Source: Cloacimonetes bacterium UBA5456 (GTDB taxonomy: Bacteria; Cloacimonadota; Cloacimonadia; Cloacimonadales; Cloacimonadaceae). Taken from it: a stretch of 17,039 nucleotides of DNA. The DNA is taken from positions 62,138-79,176 of the forward strand of contig DIQS01000014.1 in NCBI GenBank assembly GCA_002427325.1, in the 5' to 3' direction. This document shows, piece after piece, positions 7,508 to 16,100 of this stretch (within the stretch, counting starts at the first letter, position 1; each line of letters begins with the position of its first letter). Under the pieces are notes generated by a model, which worked only from the letters and a program-made list of their open reading frames with translations, searched no databases and was not told the DNA's origin. The translations under genes were made by a program, and so were the position numbers.

Positions 7508-7535
7508 CCAATAATTCTTCTTTTTTGAAAGAATT
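7508..7535. repeat. Imperfect inverted repeat upstream of the TPR lipoprotein promoter
   Basis: AATTCTT (7513-7519) pairs perfectly with AAGAATT (7529-7535) across 9 bases. The arms extend to CCAA and TTGG at the outer ends if a 2-base bulge is allowed. It ends four bases before a possible -35 TTGACT at 7539. CCAATAATT at 7508-7516 also recurs at 7556-7564. An operator or a transcript hairpin are both possible. The rest of 7379-7507 is AT-rich, with a small AATAAG/CTTATT inverted repeat from 7441. Confidence 0.35.
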
Positions 7536-7538
7536 GGC

Positions 7539-7565
7539 TTGACTTAATATCAATCCCAATAATTG
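7539..7565 (+). promoter_or_regulatory. Possible promoter of the TPR lipoprotein gene
   Basis: TTGACT (7539-7544) is a good -35 box, but the best -10 candidate, TAATTG (7560-7565), lies only 15 bases after it. Read as TTG-N18-TAATTGTG, the same stretch resembles the Bacteroidetes -33/-7 pattern (TTTG ... TAnnTTTG). I cannot decide between the two, so the exact start is uncertain. Confidence 0.35.
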
Positions 7566-7598
7566 TGGAAGAAACAAATTATTAATAGGAGATTTCTT

Positions 7599-8681
7599 AT
7601 GAGAAAACTCATGATTGCCCTGCTGGTTCTCACGCTCGCACTTGGAGCTTGCAGCACAGCCAGACAGAAACTGAGTCCTCAAGCAAACGTAAACGCCAAA
7701 ACAGCCAATGTTTATTATGCTCAACAAAATGTTGATAAAGCCCAAAGCTATTATGAGATGGTATTAGAAGAACATCCTGACCACGCAATTTCCTTGCGTC
7801 GCATGGGAGATATCTATCTCCACAAGGGTGAAACCAACAAGGAAAAGTCAGTTGAATACAACAAGGAAGCTTTCCAATATTATAAAAAAGCTCTTGATAT
7901 TTATGCTGACTATGAGAATGTTACCGACCAAGAAAGACTTGACATCCGCTCTATGAACCGCAACTTAGAAGGTGCTTGGGTGCGCATCTATCGCGCTGGG
8001 GATGCATTGTTGAACGAAGGTGAAACTCGTCAAGCCATGGAAATCTTCGAACTTGCGCATGAGCTCAATCCCGAACGCTTTGAGCCCATGATTCGCTTGA
8101 AAGACATCTATCAAAAAGAATTTGAAGACAACACGAGAGCTGAAGAGATTCTCCTTGCCCTCATCAACCAAGACCCGGATAATCTCGATTATAACTTTGA
8201 GACTGGCGCTTTCTACTACAATATCAAAGATTATGCCAAAGCTACGATCTACTTTGAGAAAGCCAGAGAGCTTGCCCCTGCAAACCTGAACAACCTCATG
8301 AATCTCTCTATCTCTTATTATGAGCTTGAAAGATATGGTGATGCTCTTACTATCATCCAAAAAGCGATGGAGCTTGGCCCTCCGGATGCTGTCACCTTGG
8401 AAACTGCTGCTGAAATTGCCGACAAGAGCGGTGAACATCTCTTAAAGGCTGAATACCTCAAAGAGCTTGTGGAACTCAATGACGACAATGAAATCTATCT
8501 TGCTTTAGTATCAACCCTCTACCAACTTGAACAATATGAAGAGATGGTTGACTTTGCACTGCAATGGTACCACCATGATAAGACAAGTCGCGATGCAGTG
8601 AACTTCATCATTCTTGGTGCCGCACAGGCCGGAAACGATACCCTGCGTGAAACTTATACCAAGATACTTGGTTCAATGTAA
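7599..8681 (+). CDS. TPR-repeat lipoprotein
   Basis: A 360-residue protein with a lipoprotein signal (lipobox L-G-A-C18) and a mature part made almost wholly of tetratricopeptide-type helical pairs. Repeat-like units are visible at about 34-66, 84-105, 131-160, 178-193, 198-228, 232-260 and 280-330; the clearest is NIKDYAKATIYFEKARELAP. Such lipoproteins usually act as membrane-anchored scaffolds for envelope assembly or secretion machinery, but no specific partner can be named here. The start is the ATG at 7599, with AGGAG seven bases upstream, rather than a TTG 12 codons earlier that would place residues before the signal peptide. The gene is divergent from the pyr operon and closed by a strong terminator, so it is probably monocistronic. 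Confidence 0.85.
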   Translation: MRKLMIALLVLTLALGACSTARQKLSPQANVNAKTANVYYAQQNVDKAQSYYEMVLEEHPDHAISLRRMGDIYLHKGETNKEKSVEYNKEAFQYYKKALDIYADYENVTDQERLDIRSMNRNLEGAWVRIYRAGDALLNEGETRQAMEIFELAHELNPERFEPMIRLKDIYQKEFEDNTRAEEILLALINQDPDNLDYNFETGAFYYNIKDYAKATIYFEKARELAPANLNNLMNLSISYYELERYGDALTIIQKAMELGPPDAVTLETAAEIADKSGEHLLKAEYLKELVELNDDNEIYLALVSTLYQLEQYEEMVDFALQWYHHDKTSRDAVNFIILGAAQAGNDTLRETYTKILGSM

Positions 8682-8701
8682 TGTAAAACATACAGCATAC
8701 T

Positions 8702-8726
8702 AAGGGGGTATCTTACCCCCTTTTTT
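8702..8726 (+). terminator. Intrinsic terminator after the TPR lipoprotein gene
   Basis: AAGGGGGTA (8702-8710) and TACCCCCTT (8714-8722) form a perfect 9-bp stem with a 3-base loop, running into six T (8721-8726). It begins 20 bases after the lipoprotein stop codon and is a textbook rho-independent terminator on the plus strand. Confidence 0.95.
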
Positions 8727-8754
8727 GTGCCTATACTGTGGATGGAATTACTTA

Positions 8755-9639
8755 ATGACGAAGAGTAAGGACAGAAGAAGCCTAATCTTTGCCTCCTTGG
8801 CGATACTTGCTTGGAGCACAGTATCCAGCGCATTCAAGCTTGCGCTGAAAGACCTTAGCCCCTTGGGATTGGTTCTGATCTCGTCCATTGTCGCCACTCT
8901 CTTTCTCTTTGTGTATAACCTGAGCGCAAGGAAGCAACTCTTTGCAGGCTTCAAAGCAAACACCCGCAACTCCCTCTTTGCAGGACTTCTCAACCCCTTC
9001 CTATACTATCTCGTTTTGTTTTCCGCATACGACCGCCTTCCTGCACAAGAAGCGCAAGCCCTGAATTATACTTGGGCAATCGTTCTCTTCATCTTCAGCG
9101 TGATATTTTTCAAGGAAAGGTTCAGGCTGAAAGACTTGCTTGCGCTGATGATCAGCTTCATTGGAATTCTCGTGATCTCCGGCAGAGGACGTCTGAATAG
9201 CTTTAGATTTGACAACATCACAGGCATCTCTTTGGCGCTGGGCTCCTCCTTCATCTGGGCTGGATATTGGATATTGAACATGCGTGACAAGCGCGACGCC
9301 GGCATCAAGCTCTTTTACAACTTTATGATCGGCACAACTCTCATAACTATATATGCACTTATCAGCGGGAAGACTCTATTTAGCACAGGATTATTGAGCT
9401 TCGGCACGCTCGCCGCAATCTGGGTGGGGATATTTGAGATGGGACTCACCTTTCTCTTTTGGCAGAAAGCTCTTGAGCTTACATCGAACACCGCGCGCAT
9501 CTCGAACTTGGTGTTTATCACCCCCTTCCTCTCCCTGGTTTTCATCCGGCTAATCCTCAAAGAAGCGATACTTCCCTCCACCCTCATCGGACTCTTTCTG
9601 ATCGTCTTCTCCAATCTCATCCAGAGAAGAAAAGCTTAG
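8755..9639 (+). CDS. DMT-superfamily (EamA) transporter
   Basis: A 294-residue inner-membrane protein with about ten hydrophobic segments arranged as two EamA-like repeats. Each repeat has features typical of the drug/metabolite transporter family: an early STVSSAFKLAL segment, ILVISGRGR at the end of the first half, and FIWAGYWILNM and GLTFLFWQKALELT in the second. Members export metabolites, amino acids or nucleobases; the substrate cannot be read from sequence. The frame opens at a TTG (8725) inside the upstream terminator's T run, so the ATG at 8755 is preferred, although its Shine-Dalgarno is weak. A TATACT box at 8732-8737 may be its own -10, without a clear -35. Its stop overlaps the cyclase gene's stop on the other strand by three bases. 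Confidence 0.85.
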   Translation: MTKSKDRRSLIFASLAILAWSTVSSAFKLALKDLSPLGLVLISSIVATLFLFVYNLSARKQLFAGFKANTRNSLFAGLLNPFLYYLVLFSAYDRLPAQEAQALNYTWAIVLFIFSVIFFKERFRLKDLLALMISFIGILVISGRGRLNSFRFDNITGISLALGSSFIWAGYWILNMRDKRDAGIKLFYNFMIGTTLITIYALISGKTLFSTGLLSFGTLAAIWVGIFEMGLTFLFWQKALELTSNTARISNLVFITPFLSLVFIRLILKEAILPSTLIGLFLIVFSNLIQRRKA

Positions 9640-12425
9640 CTCTCAGCAAGTTTCGCCCGCACAGTTTCCACCGCCTTCCGACTTACTTCGATCTCCTTTT
9701 GATTGCCGATTTGCTCTTTGAGCGCAAGACTTCGCTCATAATATTTGAGCGCAGTTTGATAGTCGCCTCGCTCGTAATTGATGTTACCCAGATTCCCAAC
9801 AGCTTTGATCAATTCCGGTCTATCAAACATCTTTTCAGCGAGCGATAGCTTCTGTTTGAGCCACATCTCCGCTTCATCACAGTCTTTAGTCACATAATTT
9901 GCCCAGCCAAGATTTCCCAACGCGATGGACTCATCTCTGAGGAATTGATGCTTGCGCGCGATGGCAAGACTTTCTAAAAACAGCTCTTTAGCCTTAGCAA
10001 ATTCTTTGGTTTCGAGATAGATCAAGCCAAGATTGGAGAGAGTCTTTGCCTGCCGCTGCATATCTTTGATCTCTCGCGCCAAGAAGAGGCTTTCCTCATG
10101 AAGCTTGAGCGCTTCATCGATCTGTTTATTATGTTGAAACCAGATGCCCATACTATTGAGCGCAATACAGATTTGATATTTATCATCGAGACATCGAGCA
10201 AGATTGAGCCCGTTTTCAAAAGCCTCACGCGCCTGATCGATCTCTCCCCAATAAAACGCCGTCATCCCCTTCAATCGATATAATTCACAATAAACTGGAG
10301 ACTGCGGATCAATTAGTTCAGCCGCTTCATCGATAACTGCAACTGCATCTTCCCAAGCTCCACCAATCCACAAAGCTTCTGCTAAGACCATGAGTGTCTC
10401 TGCCCGCCTCTGAGGCTCGTGCACAAACTCCAAGAGCCGTTTCGCCAGACGAATTGCCAGAGGGTTGTCATAAAGCTTCGTCGCCTTTTTAAGCGCTTTA
10501 GACAGCCACAACTCCGCCTTTTCTTCATCTCCCGCTTTGTCATAATGATCCGCCAAAGCATAGACGAAAGAATCCAGCCTATCCCCAAAGAGCTTTTCTA
10601 TCGCCTCGGCAGTAAGCTGATGGAGCATCTTCCTATTTTGATGCAAAAGAGTCTGATAAGCCACCTCTCGCGTTGTAATATTCTTAAAGAGATAGCTGGA
10701 ATAATCATAGCCCAAAAGCTTCATTATAAGCGAGTGCTCCTCGAGATCAACAAGCGTTTGCGACAAATCCTCATTGTCTTCGAGTTTCTTATCTATCTCC
10801 GTGAGAATATCCACAAAGAACTCATTGCCGATCACCGAGGCTTTATGCAGCAGGAGCCTAAGATTATGCGGCAATGCATCCAAGCGCGACAAGATCAGCG
10901 CATGAATGTTCCCCGGAACAGGATATTCATCGAGCTCTGTCTGAGGCAGGGAGCCGATATAGCTGCTCCATTGTTCAAGATAGAAAGGATTGCCGCCGGA
11001 TAGCTCTCTGACCAGCTTGAGCGTCTCATCCCCAAGCTTCATGCCGGCTGTATATTGCTTGAGCATTTCATCCATAAGCTCACGAGAGAAAGCAGTTAAC
11101 TCAATGAAAGTAAAGTATGGATGCAAAGCAATGCAAGGCAGAATCTCATAATCCAACCTATAGCTAAATATAAATAGGACAGGATGTTCACGCTGATCAA
11201 CCCTATGCAAGAGATAGCCCAATAACTGCGCACTCGCATCATCGACATGATGAATATCCTCCATCACGATGACAACATTCTGCCGCTTTTTCACTGCAAG
11301 ACCGATAATGGCAAAGATTACCGTCTCAAGCGCACGGAAGAGATGGTCTAAGAGGTCTTTACCCTTTTGCTCAAGACGTGAATCCGTTATGCGAACCTCC
11401 ATCAAAAATCCGATGAGTGGAAAAGCATCCAAGACCGACTCTTCGCCACATTCCTGAGCCAGTGCACTGAGTGCCTCCCACAAGGCATCCTTTTTCAGCG
11501 CAGTCTTTTCATTTGGGTTGATGTTAAAATATATCTGTAAGAGATTGGTGAAAACATTAAAGGGACTGGGCGAAATAGGAGAACAAAAGCCTTTCAGGAG
11601 CAAAATATCAGACAAAGATGAGGTAAATTCACTGATCAGCCGGCTCTTCCCTATTCCTGCATCCCCTTTTAAGCCAATGAGTTTCAGACCGACGCCGGAC
11701 TCTTCAAAAGCATCAGCCAAGACAGCAAGCTCTTGCTCCCGCCCGATGAACTTATTAGAGCGAACATTCATCTTTTCAATCTTTTGCCCTGTCACCAGCC
11801 AACAATCGATGGGATCGTCCATGCCTTTGACCATGACCTCTCCCTTGTGCTCAAATTCAAAGATTGAATCAACGAGCACTTTTGTCTGTCGCGGCATCAT
11901 GATGCGATTTACCGGCGCATTACTCTCCATCCGGCTGGCGAGATTCACCTGAGGTCCATAGACGGTGAAATCCCCCTCGCGTGATTCTCCCACTCTTCCA
12001 ACCGAGACCAAGCCGGTATTGATGCCGATTCTCAGCCCCAATTTGAGCTCCTCAAAGCCCGGTTCACGACTCAAGAGAGAGTTATAGAGCCGCAGTTGCT
12101 CCTGCATCTTAATCGCTGCGAGAATAGCGCGTTGCGTATCCTGTTCACTGGCTTTTTTGGCACCAAACAGAGCCATCACACCATCGCCGATATATTTATC
12201 GACAAAACCACCATAGAAATTGATACTACGGCTAAATATCTTGAGAATCTCATCCATTTTGAGATGGATTACCTCCGGCTCGAAGAGGTTTGAGATATTG
12301 GTAAAGCCTTTGATATCGGCAAATAGGACGGCGACCTCTCGAAGCTCTCCATCCTTGAGGCTCAGCTTGGGCTCTTGATCTTCGCTGAAGAAATCAGCCC
12401 CAAAAAAGAGCTCGGTGTCGATCAC
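9636..12425 (-). CDS. Class III nucleotidyl cyclase fused to STAND-like ATPase and TPRs
   Basis: A 929-residue soluble signalling protein predicted to make cAMP. Residues 30-200 form one cyclase homology domain with every catalytic position present: metal aspartates D37 (FADIKGFT) and D81 (IGDGVMALFG), adenine-selecting K77 and T154 (GDFTVYG), and transition-state N161 and R165 (VNLASRM). Threonine at 154 marks the class IIIb type. One domain per chain implies a homodimer. Residues 225-480 form a STAND/AAA_16-like ATPase with Walker A GDAGIGKS (K260), Walker B VVIVMED (E389, D390), and SGGNPFYLEQ. About six TPRs fill 640-929. This layout resembles mammalian soluble adenylyl cyclase and bacterial relatives. 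The GTG start overlaps the sirtuin stop (GTGA), with GGAG five bases upstream. No transmembrane segment is seen. Cyclase activity is likely; the input signal is unknown. Confidence 0.92.
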   Translation of the reverse strand: MIDTELFFGADFFSEDQEPKLSLKDGELREVAVLFADIKGFTNISNLFEPEVIHLKMDEILKIFSRSINFYGGFVDKYIGDGVMALFGAKKASEQDTQRAILAAIKMQEQLRLYNSLLSREPGFEELKLGLRIGINTGLVSVGRVGESREGDFTVYGPQVNLASRMESNAPVNRIMMPRQTKVLVDSIFEFEHKGEVMVKGMDDPIDCWLVTGQKIEKMNVRSNKFIGREQELAVLADAFEESGVGLKLIGLKGDAGIGKSRLISEFTSSLSDILLLKGFCSPISPSPFNVFTNLLQIYFNINPNEKTALKKDALWEALSALAQECGEESVLDAFPLIGFLMEVRITDSRLEQKGKDLLDHLFRALETVIFAIIGLAVKKRQNVVIVMEDIHHVDDASAQLLGYLLHRVDQREHPVLFIFSYRLDYEILPCIALHPYFTFIELTAFSRELMDEMLKQYTAGMKLGDETLKLVRELSGGNPFYLEQWSSYIGSLPQTELDEYPVPGNIHALILSRLDALPHNLRLLLHKASVIGNEFFVDILTEIDKKLEDNEDLSQTLVDLEEHSLIMKLLGYDYSSYLFKNITTREVAYQTLLHQNRKMLHQLTAEAIEKLFGDRLDSFVYALADHYDKAGDEEKAELWLSKALKKATKLYDNPLAIRLAKRLLEFVHEPQRRAETLMVLAEALWIGGAWEDAVAVIDEAAELIDPQSPVYCELYRLKGMTAFYWGEIDQAREAFENGLNLARCLDDKYQICIALNSMGIWFQHNKQIDEALKLHEESLFLAREIKDMQRQAKTLSNLGLIYLETKEFAKAKELFLESLAIARKHQFLRDESIALGNLGWANYVTKDCDEAEMWLKQKLSLAEKMFDRPELIKAVGNLGNINYERGDYQTALKYYERSLALKEQIGNQKEIEVSRKAVETVRAKLAES

Positions 12426-13120
12426 AGATTCTCCATGATTTCCTTAATTAGTTTGGGCAATATTTCGCCTGATTTTCCCTGATGAAACTCGTCGATGAAA
12501 GACAGATTATCAGGCTTTTCAAGATTGACGGCAATAGTCTTTGCGCCGAGATATTTTGCAGTCATCACCAAGCCCGCAGCAGGATAGACCACCCCACTGG
12601 TGCCGATGACCATAAAGAGATCACATTTGCGCAAGAGAGCCTCAATCTGTTCCATCTTATAAGGGATTTCCCCAAACCAGACGATATCCGGTCTGAGAAA
12701 GCCCGTGCATTTCGGGCACAAAGGCCGTGCGAGGCTTAGATCAATGTCCGCCATCTTATAGTGAGTATCACAAGACTCACAAAAACAATCTTGCAAAGAA
12801 CCATGCATTTCTATGACACGCTGATTACCCGCTCTAATATGCAAAGCATCAACGTTTTGGGTGATGATATGAAAGTTGTCGCCGAGAGCTTTTTCAAGTT
12901 CCACAAGCGCATAGTGTCCGGGATTTGGTGAGACTTCCATGCTTTGGGCATAGCGCGCCTTATAAAAGCGCCAAACCAGCTCAGGGTTGCGGCGATATCC
13001 ATCAATGGACGCCACTTCGTTCACATCGTGGTCTTCCCAGAGCCCGTCATTGTCTCTAAAGGTACGGATGCCTGATTCAGCACTGATGCCTGCACCCGTC
13101 AGGATAAGGTATTTTTTCAT
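12422..13120 (-). CDS. cobB: NAD-dependent protein deacylase (CobB-type sirtuin)
   Basis: Removes acyl groups from protein lysines using NAD+, in the cytoplasm. The 232-residue protein has the sirtuin core: NAD-binding GAGISAESGI at 9-18 with FRDNDGLW, TQNVDALH at 87-94, catalytic H106 in EMHGS, zinc ligands C114, C117, C135 and C138, VWFGE, and IGTSGVVYPAAG. Y53 and R56 in RFYKAR match the YxxR pair that selects succinyl/malonyl-lysine in SIRT5 and is also present in E. coli CobB. The frame runs 35 codons upstream inside the peptidase gene, but family alignment and a 4-base ATGA overlap with the peptidase stop favour the ATG at 13120. There is no clear Shine-Dalgarno, so translation probably depends on coupling to the peptidase gene. 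Confidence 0.95.
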   Translation of the reverse strand: MKKYLILTGAGISAESGIRTFRDNDGLWEDHDVNEVASIDGYRRNPELVWRFYKARYAQSMEVSPNPGHYALVELEKALGDNFHIITQNVDALHIRAGNQRVIEMHGSLQDCFCESCDTHYKMADIDLSLARPLCPKCTGFLRPDIVWFGEIPYKMEQIEALLRKCDLFMVIGTSGVVYPAAGLVMTAKYLGAKTIAVNLEKPDNLSFIDEFHQGKSGEILPKLIKEIMENL

Positions 13121-16100
13121 TTTACTAACAACATTTTCTTGGTTTTGTGCTCGCCTGCCACACTTATGCGATAAGAATATATCCCGCTGGAGACAAGCTC
13201 GCCGCTGTGGTTTTTCCCATCCCAAACGACGCTGTGAGCGCCTGAGGGAAGGGAGCGATTGACCAGGGTTCTAACCAATTGCCCCTTTATGTTATAGATA
13301 TTCAACAAAACATTTTCTGCACGAGGCAGGTTAAAGCTGATCGTGGTTTCAGGATTGAAAGGATTAGGATAGTTTTGTCCGAGCATGAGCGGCTGCACAA
13401 CGCCGAAGTCTTCGGGATTACTCACAGTCGGTACAATCACATTAATATCGTCGATATACCAGCCCTCAGCGGCAGTATAGGCATCGCTGCCAAAGACAAA
13501 ACGGAATTGCGCAATACCCGTAGCATCATAGAGTTGAAAGACCTCTTCCCGCCAATCAAAGCTTCCGGAAAAGACAAGCGTTCCTGCTTCAAATGGCGAG
13601 GCTGGATTTTGCCTGATCACATAGGGATAACCATTTTCAGGCAGGATTGTTTCCCACGGTCCACCGTTGAGAGACATCTCGACCGTGCCGCCATCCCAAG
13701 CCTGAGTGTTATTGCTACTGTGATTCTCTGCATCCATCCAATGCCAGAATTTCAGCACGCTACCCGGGACGATATTCATATAAGGCGAGACAAATGCGCC
13801 ATAGGATGAGGCAGCATAGTTGCCGGTGGTAGATGAACCAAACTTCATGCTATAAGTTCCGCCCTCGGTTTTATTCCGCATTGACGAACGATGCCATTGA
13901 TTTACGAACTGATTACTTAGCTGAACGCTTTCCCAGCCTTCAAAATCATTTTCAAAGCTATAAGTGATGAGCCCGATGGGAATACGGAACTCACCATCGG
14001 AGACGTCTCCATTCTCCGCCGAGAGCATATAACCGATCAAGGTGACATCTCCATTTTGTGCATCCGGCGAGATCTGAACATTAAAAGCTAAACCATAGTC
14101 AGCCATCTCTCCCCCGGCCAGGGGAGTGAAATTCACATCAAAGACGTCCGCTGTTCCCAGATTATCATAGGAAAAGAGGATCATCATGGGATAATATGCC
14201 GTTCCGGTGCCCGTGTTCTTCATCGTGAGAGAAACACCCACGAGTTCACCGGGTTGCACGCAAGAACCTGAATGGATGAGCTGATAGCCCACCAAAGACA
14301 GATTTGGCGCTGCAAGACGGATCGAATGTTCGCTATTGGAAGTATATCCATCATAACTTGCAACAATCCTAAACCTTGCCTGTGCTCTATCGGTGAAATT
14401 ACCCACAATCGCAATCTCGAAAACATCTTCAAGATTGATGACAGCGCCTGCTTCCAAAGCAGAAAAACTGTATTCACCTTGCACGATTTGGATATTATTT
14501 GACAAGCTGACAATGCTCAATGAGCCTCCCTCGACCTGATCGGCATTGCCGATATTGGCGATTGTCACTCCAAGATTCACGTTTTGACCACTATGGAAAA
14601 GCATATCTTCTTCGGGATAGGTCACTGCCTGCGTGGCAATATAAGGGATATCTTCAACAACCACAACAAACTCTGAAGCATAAGGATATCTTCCCGATGC
14701 AGTTATAAAGACTTCGTAGTCTCCCGGCAAGAGCGGAGCAAGAAATGCCACCGTAAAGTTTCCATCATCACTGCTGTTTTCATACAAGATTCGATCGCCT
14801 TGTTTGATTTTGATATAGGAGTTTTCCGCATCGGTGTTAATTTGATATTGCATTTGAGACATAGGCCAGATTTGAGGCATATTGACGGTGATTGCTTGCG
14901 GAGCATCAGTCCAAACCTTGGTGGCAGGACATCCGAAGAGGTTTGTCTCAAAAATAACCCAATACATCACCGGAGTATTAGTAGTATAAGGGATGTTTGC
15001 GATCTTCGATTCCGCCAAAGACCAACCCAGTTCATAGATATCTTTGGCAAAGAGAGCATTAATATATTGGCGATGAATTCTTTGACTGGCACCGTTTGTA
15101 GAGCCTTGCACGCCCCAGCCATAGCGAGAGTGCGAGAGCACTCCGGCAGCAAAGGTGGGAATGCTCATAAAGGCTTCCGAGATACAATCGGTAGAAGAAT
15201 ATTGACCGGCACTCTCCCCACGATTGTCAAAGCTTCCCGCATAGCAACCTTGAGTGAAGTGTATGGAATAGTTCTGATCAACCCCATTATTTGTGATGCT
15301 GCTGGCAGACACTTGACTGTTATTAAGACGCATGTTATAATTTGTAAACGAGTGTCCCAAGTGGTTCACGAGATTTGCTCCCTGCGAAAGGAGAGGCCTC
15401 ACCTGTGAAGCACCCCAAGCGTCGCTATATCCATAGGTTCTATCATAGAGTTTACTGATATTCCAATCAACGGGCACGCCGGTTGTAGTATAGCCGTGCA
15501 TGGCACTTCCGCCAATCATTTCATCCATATAATCCCCACCCCAAGTGGGTCCCTCCCACAGCCATTCGCCGCAGAAGAAAGAAGATTTGATGGCATCCTC
15601 AACGGGCGTCATTTGATAGGACATTATCTTGTGAATCTGATTTTGGATTTCTTGGTTGTTGTTATAGCAAATCCGGCCTATGGCAAGCTCCGGCACAAGA
15701 TCAACCTCATATTGCTCGCCCCACCAGTTATTATTGTTGCTGTTCCAAGTTCCATCCAAACAGCTATAATACATGTCTGCCGGAATATCGTCATCGACCT
15801 GACTTCCGGTGCCCATATTCACATAAAACCCACGATGAGGGATCAAATCGTCATCACCACCCAAAAGCACATAGCGCAATGGGTTCGCCTCATAGAAGTT
15901 GATGATAAAGTTGCGAATCTTTTCTTGATCATCCTGCCCTGTTGTGTTTGCAATGATATAATTCACATCCACCATCTCGCTGGAGATGCCGATTGAGTGA
16001 TTATAATCAGCCAGTTCTTGCCAGACAGCCTCTTTCGCAGAGTCGATAATCATGAGATATTCAATGCCGTTTGCATCGGAGCTTCTGGGCTGGGCAAATC

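Noticed and set aside
10419..11003. A 194-codon open frame antisense to the cyclase gene
   Set aside because: It is fully inside a strong coding gene and its composition is that of a reverse-frame shadow, with no domain or ribosome site.
13121..13225. A 35-residue N-terminal extension of the sirtuin
   Set aside because: It is encoded antiframe within the peptidase sorting domain, and the family N-terminus begins just before the GAGIS motif.
14800..15408. A 202-codon open frame antisense to the C25 peptidase gene
   Set aside because: Shadow of the peptidase reading frame; no recognisable family and no upstream signals.
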